A stretch of DNA of 64,000 nucleotides from contig NZ_CP115671.1 in NCBI RefSeq assembly GCF_027886425.1, forward strand, positions 1,054,001-1,118,000, in the 5' to 3' direction. A model generated the notes under the pieces. That model was given only the letters and a program-made list of their open reading frames with translations. It did not search any database and was not told where the DNA came from. Of the stretch, positions 60,451 through 64,000 are shown in pieces. The position numbers and the translations under genes are program-made. This DNA comes from Brevundimonas vesicularis (GTDB taxonomy: Bacteria; Pseudomonadota; Alphaproteobacteria; Caulobacterales; Caulobacteraceae). How positions within the stretch are numbered: the stretch's first letter is position 1; the number at the start of each line of letters is the position of its first letter.

Positions 60451-61392
60451 ATGGCCCGCGCTTTCAAAGACCTTCACGTCGCCGTCCTGATGGGCGGCCT
60501 TTCCGCAGAGCGGGAGGTGTCCCTCTCGTCGGGCGAGCAGTGCGCGCGCGCGATGGAGCGGCAGGGCGTGCGCGTCAGCCGCGTGGATGCCGGGCGCGAC
60601 TTGGCCAATGTGCTTTCGGGTCTGATCAAGCCGGACGTGGTGCTGAACTGTCTGCACGGCGCTTGGGGCGAGGACGGCTGCGTCCAGGGCGTGCTGGAGA
60701 CCCTGCGGATTCCCTACACCCATTCCGGCGTGCTGGCCTCTGCCCTGGCGATGGACAAGGACAAGTCCAAGGCCGTGCTGCGGGCGGCCGGCATTAAGGT
60801 GCCGGGCGGTGGTCTTTACGATCGTCACGAAGTCGCCAGCCGCCACGTCATCGACCCGCCCTATGTGGTCAAGCCGAATGCCGAGGGCTCGTCGGTCGGC
60901 GTCTTCCTGGTGCGCGAAGGCGCCAACCGTCCGGTTTCCGAAGTGGGGGAGCCGGGCTGGGCTTACGGCGAGCAGGTCGTCGTCGAGCCCTATATCGCCG
61001 GCAAGGAGCTGTGCGTCACCGTGCTGGGCGAACCGGCCGGACCGCGCGCCCTGACGGTCACCGACATCACCCCGACCAAAGGCTTCTATGACTATGAGGC
61101 CAAGTATGCGCCGGGCGGATCGGTGCACGTCCTGCCGGCCGTCCTGCCGCCGTATGTGTTCGAACAGGCGCTGCGTCAGGCGGAGGCGGCGCATGTCGCC
61201 ATGGGCTGCCGCGGCGTGTCGCGATCCGACTTCCGTTATGATGATGTTAAGGACGATCTGGTCTTGTTGGAGGTCAATACCCAGCCCGGCATGACCCCGA
61301 CTTCGCTCGCGCCCGAGCAGGCCGCCCATACCGGGATGAGCTATGACGATCTGGTTCGGTGGATGGTGGAGGACGCCTCATGCCCGCGGTAG
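60451..61392 (+). CDS. ddl: D-alanine--D-alanine ligase
   Basis: A protein of 313 residues, the DdlB length. ATP-grasp enzyme: LHVAVLMGGLSAEREVSLSSG near 8-28 with the catalytic Glu/Ser pair, LNCLHGAWGEDGCVQGVLETL, YTHSGVLASALAMDKDKSKAVL, VVKPNAEGSSVGVFLV, and ELCVTVLGEPAGPRALTVTDI. LLEVNTQPGMTPTSLAPEQA supplies metal-binding Glu/Asn. It joins two D-alanines for the stem peptide. It follows murB after a 77-base gap and overlaps ftsQ by 13 bases. Confidence 0.96.
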   Translation: MARAFKDLHVAVLMGGLSAEREVSLSSGEQCARAMERQGVRVSRVDAGRDLANVLSGLIKPDVVLNCLHGAWGEDGCVQGVLETLRIPYTHSGVLASALAMDKDKSKAVLRAAGIKVPGGGLYDRHEVASRHVIDPPYVVKPNAEGSSVGVFLVREGANRPVSEVGEPGWAYGEQVVVEPYIAGKELCVTVLGEPAGPRALTVTDITPTKGFYDYEAKYAPGGSVHVLPAVLPPYVFEQALRQAEAAHVAMGCRGVSRSDFRYDDVKDDLVLLEVNTQPGMTPTSLAPEQAAHTGMSYDDLVRWMVEDASCPR

Positions 61393-62267
61393 TTCGCGGC
61401 GGTCGGCGACAGGGTTCTAATCAGGCTCCACAGCGCGGTTCGGCTTCCAAAGGCGGAGGACGATCGCGCGGCGGGGCCCAGAACGCGTCCGCCGTTCCCG
61501 GCAAGATGGCCGCCATCGGCCGTGTCGATATTTCGCCGCGCACCGCCGTGATCGCCCTGGGCGCCGGCGCGCTGCTGCTGGTCGGGGTTCTGGCCACGGG
61601 CGCCCGCGCGGAGCGGATCGGCGCCTCGGTTTCGCATGGCCTGGACAGTGTGACGGCCGGTATGGGCCTGACGCTGAAGCGGGTGCACATCACCGGCGCC
61701 TCGCCGGAGGCTGAGCCGGCGATCCAGCGCGCGCTCGGCCTGTATTCCGGTCAGTCGATCACCAGCTTGGATCTGGACGCCATTCGCACGCGGGTTCAGG
61801 GCGTGGGTTGGGTCAAGGAGGCGCGCGTGGTGCGCCTGTTGCCCGACACCCTGATCGTCGAGGTCAAGGAACACGACCGCCTCGCCGTCTGGCAGGAGGC
61901 CGGTCAGATCAAGGTCATCGATAACCGGGGCCAGGTCATCGACGGCGCCGACGCGCGCCGCTATCCGACCTTGCCGCTCGTCGTTGGCAAGGGCGCCGAC
62001 GTGGCGGCGGGTGACATCCTGCCACTGCTGGCCCAACGCCCGCGACTGATGGGGATGGTGGACGCCCTGGTGCGCGTGGACGAGCGACGCTGGGACCTGC
62101 GTCTTAAGGACGGCAGCCTGATCCAACTGCCCGCCACCGAACAGGAGGCGGCCCTGATCCGCCTCGATGCTCTGGATCAGCGCGAACGCCTGCTCGACCT
62201 GGGCTTCGCCCGTGTCGATCTCAGAACCCCGGACGAGGTCGCCGTGCGACCCGCCGGCGACGCCTAA
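61380..62267 (+). CDS. ftsQ: Cell-division protein FtsQ
   Basis: A protein of 295 residues from ATG 61380, inside the ddl end. A basic, Gly/Ser/Gln-rich cytoplasmic tail of about 50 residues is followed by one membrane helix at about 54-73. A periplasmic POTRA domain follows (LTLKRVHITGASPEAEPAIQRALGLYSGQSITSLDLDAI), then the FtsQ beta domain (GWVKEARVVRLLPDTLIVEVKEHDRLAVWQ; VIDNRGQVI). The long polar N-tail is typical of alphaproteobacteria. FtsQ links FtsA/FtsZ-side proteins to FtsB/FtsL in the divisome. Confidence 0.94.
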   Translation: MPAVVRGGRRQGSNQAPQRGSASKGGGRSRGGAQNASAVPGKMAAIGRVDISPRTAVIALGAGALLLVGVLATGARAERIGASVSHGLDSVTAGMGLTLKRVHITGASPEAEPAIQRALGLYSGQSITSLDLDAIRTRVQGVGWVKEARVVRLLPDTLIVEVKEHDRLAVWQEAGQIKVIDNRGQVIDGADARRYPTLPLVVGKGADVAAGDILPLLAQRPRLMGMVDALVRVDERRWDLRLKDGSLIQLPATEQEAALIRLDALDQRERLLDLGFARVDLRTPDEVAVRPAGDA

Positions 62268-62280
62268 GGACCGTAGAGAC

Positions 62281-63615
62281 ATGACCAAGCAACGCGGCGC
62301 GGCGAATGATCACGGTCGGGGCATGGATCCTCGCGCCGGTCGTGCGCCGGTCGTCGCTGCGCTGGATATCGGTCAATCCAAGGTCTCGTGCTTTATCATG
62401 AAGCCGGACGGCGTGCGTCATGCCGACCGCACCATCCGCGTCGCGGGCGCCAGCCACGTCCAGTCCAAGGGCGTCAGGGGCGGGGCGATCATCAACATGG
62501 ACGAGGCGGCCCAGGCCATCGGTCACGCCGTCGAACGCGCCGAGCGCGCCGCCCAGAGCCCGGTTTCCGGCGTCGTCGTCACCACGGCTATCGGCCAAAT
62601 GGCCAGCCACCGGGTGCAGGCCCGCGTCTCGCTGGGCGCCAATCCGGTCGGGGACGCCGATCTGGCCCGCGCCATCGGCATGGCCCTGGCCCAGATTCGC
62701 CTGCCCAACCGTCGCCCGATCCACGTTCTGCCCATCGCCTGGTCGGTCGATGGCGCGCGCGGCGTGCATGATCCGCGTTCGATGCGGGGCGGCTCGCTGG
62801 GGCTTGATCTGTTGGTGGTCTCGATGGCCGAGAATGTGTTCACGACCCTCAGCCACTGCCTGGAGCTGGCGCACCTCGACCTGCAGGGCGTCGCCGCCGC
62901 ACCCGTCGTCTCTTCTCTGGCCGCGCTGGAAGAGGACGAGATGGACCTGGGCGCCGTCTGCATCGACATGGGCGGCGGCTCGACCAGCGCCGCCGTCTGG
63001 GGCGGCCGGTCCTTGCTGCATATCGAAAGCCTGAACGTCGGCGGCGACCACGTCACCTCCGATATCGCGCGCGGCCTGTCGACGTCCAAGGCCGGCGCCG
63101 AACGGCTCAAGACCCTTCACGGCTCGGCCATGGCCAGCGCCAACGAGGACCGCGAAATGCTGGAAGCCCCGCCACGCGGCGAGGACGCCTCGGCCGGCCC
63201 CGTCATCGTCCCGCGTGCCATGCTGAAGACCGTCATCGCTCCCCGCGTCGAGGAAACGCTCGAACTGCTCCGTGATCGACTGAAAAACGCAGGCGTCGGC
63301 CTGGAGCCGGGCGCGGGTCTCGTCCTGACGGGCGGGGCCAGCCAGCTGAACGGCGTGCGCGAGCTGGCGGTGCGTGTCTTCGACCGCCCCGTCCGCCTCG
63401 GAAAACCCCAACGGGCGCCACATTTGGCCGACGCCGCCTCCGGTCCCGCCTTCTGCGCCACCGCCGGCGTCCTCCTCCGCGCCGCCTACGGCCCGCGCGA
63501 GGCGGTGTCGGCGCGGAAGCTGATGGCGCGGCAGATTACGGCTGCAGATGCGCCCCGCATTCACCGTGGAAACGTGGTGGGACGCGTGGCCGGCTGGCTG
63601 AGAGATAATCTGTGA
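62281..63615 (+). CDS. ftsA: Cell-division protein FtsA
   Basis: A protein of 444 residues from ATG 62281. Actin-like ATPase fold: VVAALDIGQSKVSCFIMKPDG near 22-42 (phosphate-1), the SHMA-equivalent 1C domain around ITRAIGMALAQ-like IGMALAQIRLPNRRPIHVLPIAWSVDG, GAVCIDMGGGSTSAAVWGG (phosphate-2), VGGDHVTSDIARGL, and GLVLTGGASQLNGVRELAVRVFDRPVRLG. The C-terminal amphipathic helix (RVAGWLRDNL) would anchor it to the membrane, where it tethers FtsZ. It is 13 bases after ftsQ. Confidence 0.95.
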   Translation: MTKQRGAANDHGRGMDPRAGRAPVVAALDIGQSKVSCFIMKPDGVRHADRTIRVAGASHVQSKGVRGGAIINMDEAAQAIGHAVERAERAAQSPVSGVVVTTAIGQMASHRVQARVSLGANPVGDADLARAIGMALAQIRLPNRRPIHVLPIAWSVDGARGVHDPRSMRGGSLGLDLLVVSMAENVFTTLSHCLELAHLDLQGVAAAPVVSSLAALEEDEMDLGAVCIDMGGGSTSAAVWGGRSLLHIESLNVGGDHVTSDIARGLSTSKAGAERLKTLHGSAMASANEDREMLEAPPRGEDASAGPVIVPRAMLKTVIAPRVEETLELLRDRLKNAGVGLEPGAGLVLTGGASQLNGVRELAVRVFDRPVRLGKPQRAPHLADAASGPAFCATAGVLLRAAYGPREAVSARKLMARQITAADAPRIHRGNVVGRVAGWLRDNL

Positions 63616-63863
63616 AGGCCCCCACGACCCATGCTTTAGCTCCAGTCACCGCGCGCCAACCCTACCTGAGATCCAAACTTCCATCTTCGTGGAAAACTTC
63701 AGCAACGCTTCCGGTTTGGGGTGTTCTTCGGTCCGACTCACATTATCGCCGTAACCTTCTCTTAACCTTCATGGGCGCAATCCTTAACGCGCTCATAACC
63801 AAAGCGATTCGGCGGGGCGGTCGGTTGGTTTGAAGGGGCGGGTCAGCAGGTCGGAAACAGAAA
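63616..63863 (+). promoter_or_regulatory. ftsZ promoter region with CtrA-like boxes and GANTC sites
   Basis: A gap of 248 bases. Two elements resemble the CtrA box TTAA-N7-TTAAC: GTAA-CCTTCTC-TTAAC at 63751-63766 and TTAA-CGCGCTC-ATAAC at 63784-63799, 33 bp apart. GANTC sites for CcrM methylation lie at 63735-63739 (GACTC) and 63806-63810 (GATTC). In Caulobacter crescentus ftsZ transcription is repressed by CtrA and responds to methylation state via GcrA, so the same cell-cycle control is likely. An open frame at 63612-63833 runs across these sites and is not considered a gene. Confidence 0.75.
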
Positions 63864-64000
63864 ATGTCGCTCTCATTGGTCAAGCCGCAACACACTGAAC
63901 TGAAGCCCCGCATCGTCGTGTTCGGCGTCGGCGGCGCTGGCGGCAACGCCGTGAACAATATGATCGACGCCGGTCTCGAAGGGGTCGAGTTCGTCGTGGC
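63864..64000 (+). CDS. ftsZ: Cell-division protein FtsZ, N-terminal start (cut by window edge)
   Basis: The first 45 codons of ftsZ from ATG 63864 (GGAAACAGAAA upstream). The sequence MSLSLVKPQHTELKPRIVVF, then GVGGAGGNAVNNMIDAGLEGVEFVV, is the canonical tubulin-like N-terminus: the first Rossmann strand, the GGAGGNAVNNM nucleotide loop and helix 1. FtsZ polymerises with GTP into the division ring and is tethered by the FtsA encoded upstream. The rest lies beyond the window. Confidence 0.97.
   Translation, partial: MSLSLVKPQHTELKPRIVVFGVGGAGGNAVNNMIDAGLEGVEFVV

Noticed and set aside
63612..63833. 73-codon open frame between ftsA and ftsZ
   Set aside because: It starts inside the ftsA end, has no family resemblance and runs across CtrA-like boxes and GANTC sites; the region is better explained as the ftsZ promoter.

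Overview
The window is high-GC DNA of a Caulobacterales alphaproteobacterium; Brevundimonas or a close relative fits best. This is an inference from gene content: a gene transfer agent (GTA)-type phage cluster, a TipR/AcrAB/NodT-like efflux locus, a Caulobacter-style maltose locus with a TonB-dependent receptor, and a murC-murB-ddl-ftsQ-ftsA-ftsZ run whose ftsZ promoter carries CtrA-like boxes and GANTC (CcrM) sites. Genes are tightly packed and no gene-free stretch exceeds 300 bases. I saw no rRNA, tRNA, CRISPR array or intact insertion sequence.

Region 1 (1-9950) begins with the end of an SGNH hydrolase and an acyltransferase. It then holds a decayed GTA cluster: portal, a small membrane protein, prohead protease, a capsid fragment of about 20 codons, a DUF2460 protein, a DUF2163 protein fused in frame to an NlpC/P60 peptidase, and a gp15-like remnant with an internal deletion and frame change. 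The missing middle is occupied by a lower-GC acetyltransferase island, two small membrane genes and two tandem OB-like + DUF805 membrane genes. Copies of a GC-rich palindromic repeat (about 50-155 bp) sit at several GTA gene borders. One copy lies inside the coding sequence and joins two normally separate genes.

Region 2 (9950-21000) is housekeeping: a CbpA-like J-domain protein, serC, purA, an atypical receiver protein, rpoH, an RluD-type pseudouridine synthase, a DUF2799 lipoprotein, and the glycolytic cluster gap-pgk-fba on the minus strand.

Region 3 (21000-33000) is an eight-gene branched-chain amino acid operon, ilvD-ilvC-ilvB-ilvM-leuA-leuC-leuD-leuB. It is preceded by a short leader ORF rich in Val/Ile/Leu codons and a terminator hairpin, the layout of a transcription attenuator. 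leuA is short and lacks room for the usual C-terminal leucine-feedback domain. amtB and a TorF-type porin follow.

Region 4 (32900-49000) is an alpha-glucan/maltodextrin locus: a glucoamylase, an esterase, an MFS sugar transporter, a GH97 glucosidase, a LacI regulator, two GH13 enzymes, a TonB-dependent receptor and a FucP-like sugar transporter. Related TGCA-type palindromes in both control regions suggest one LacI-type regulator governs the locus.

Region 5 (49000-55800) is a TetR repressor divergent from an RND efflux operon (membrane fusion protein, inner-membrane pump, outer-membrane channel), with two 20-bp operators in the gap. Region 6 (55800-64000) is a large catalase divergent from murC, murB, ddl, ftsQ, ftsA and the start of ftsZ, linking peptidoglycan precursor synthesis to divisome assembly.
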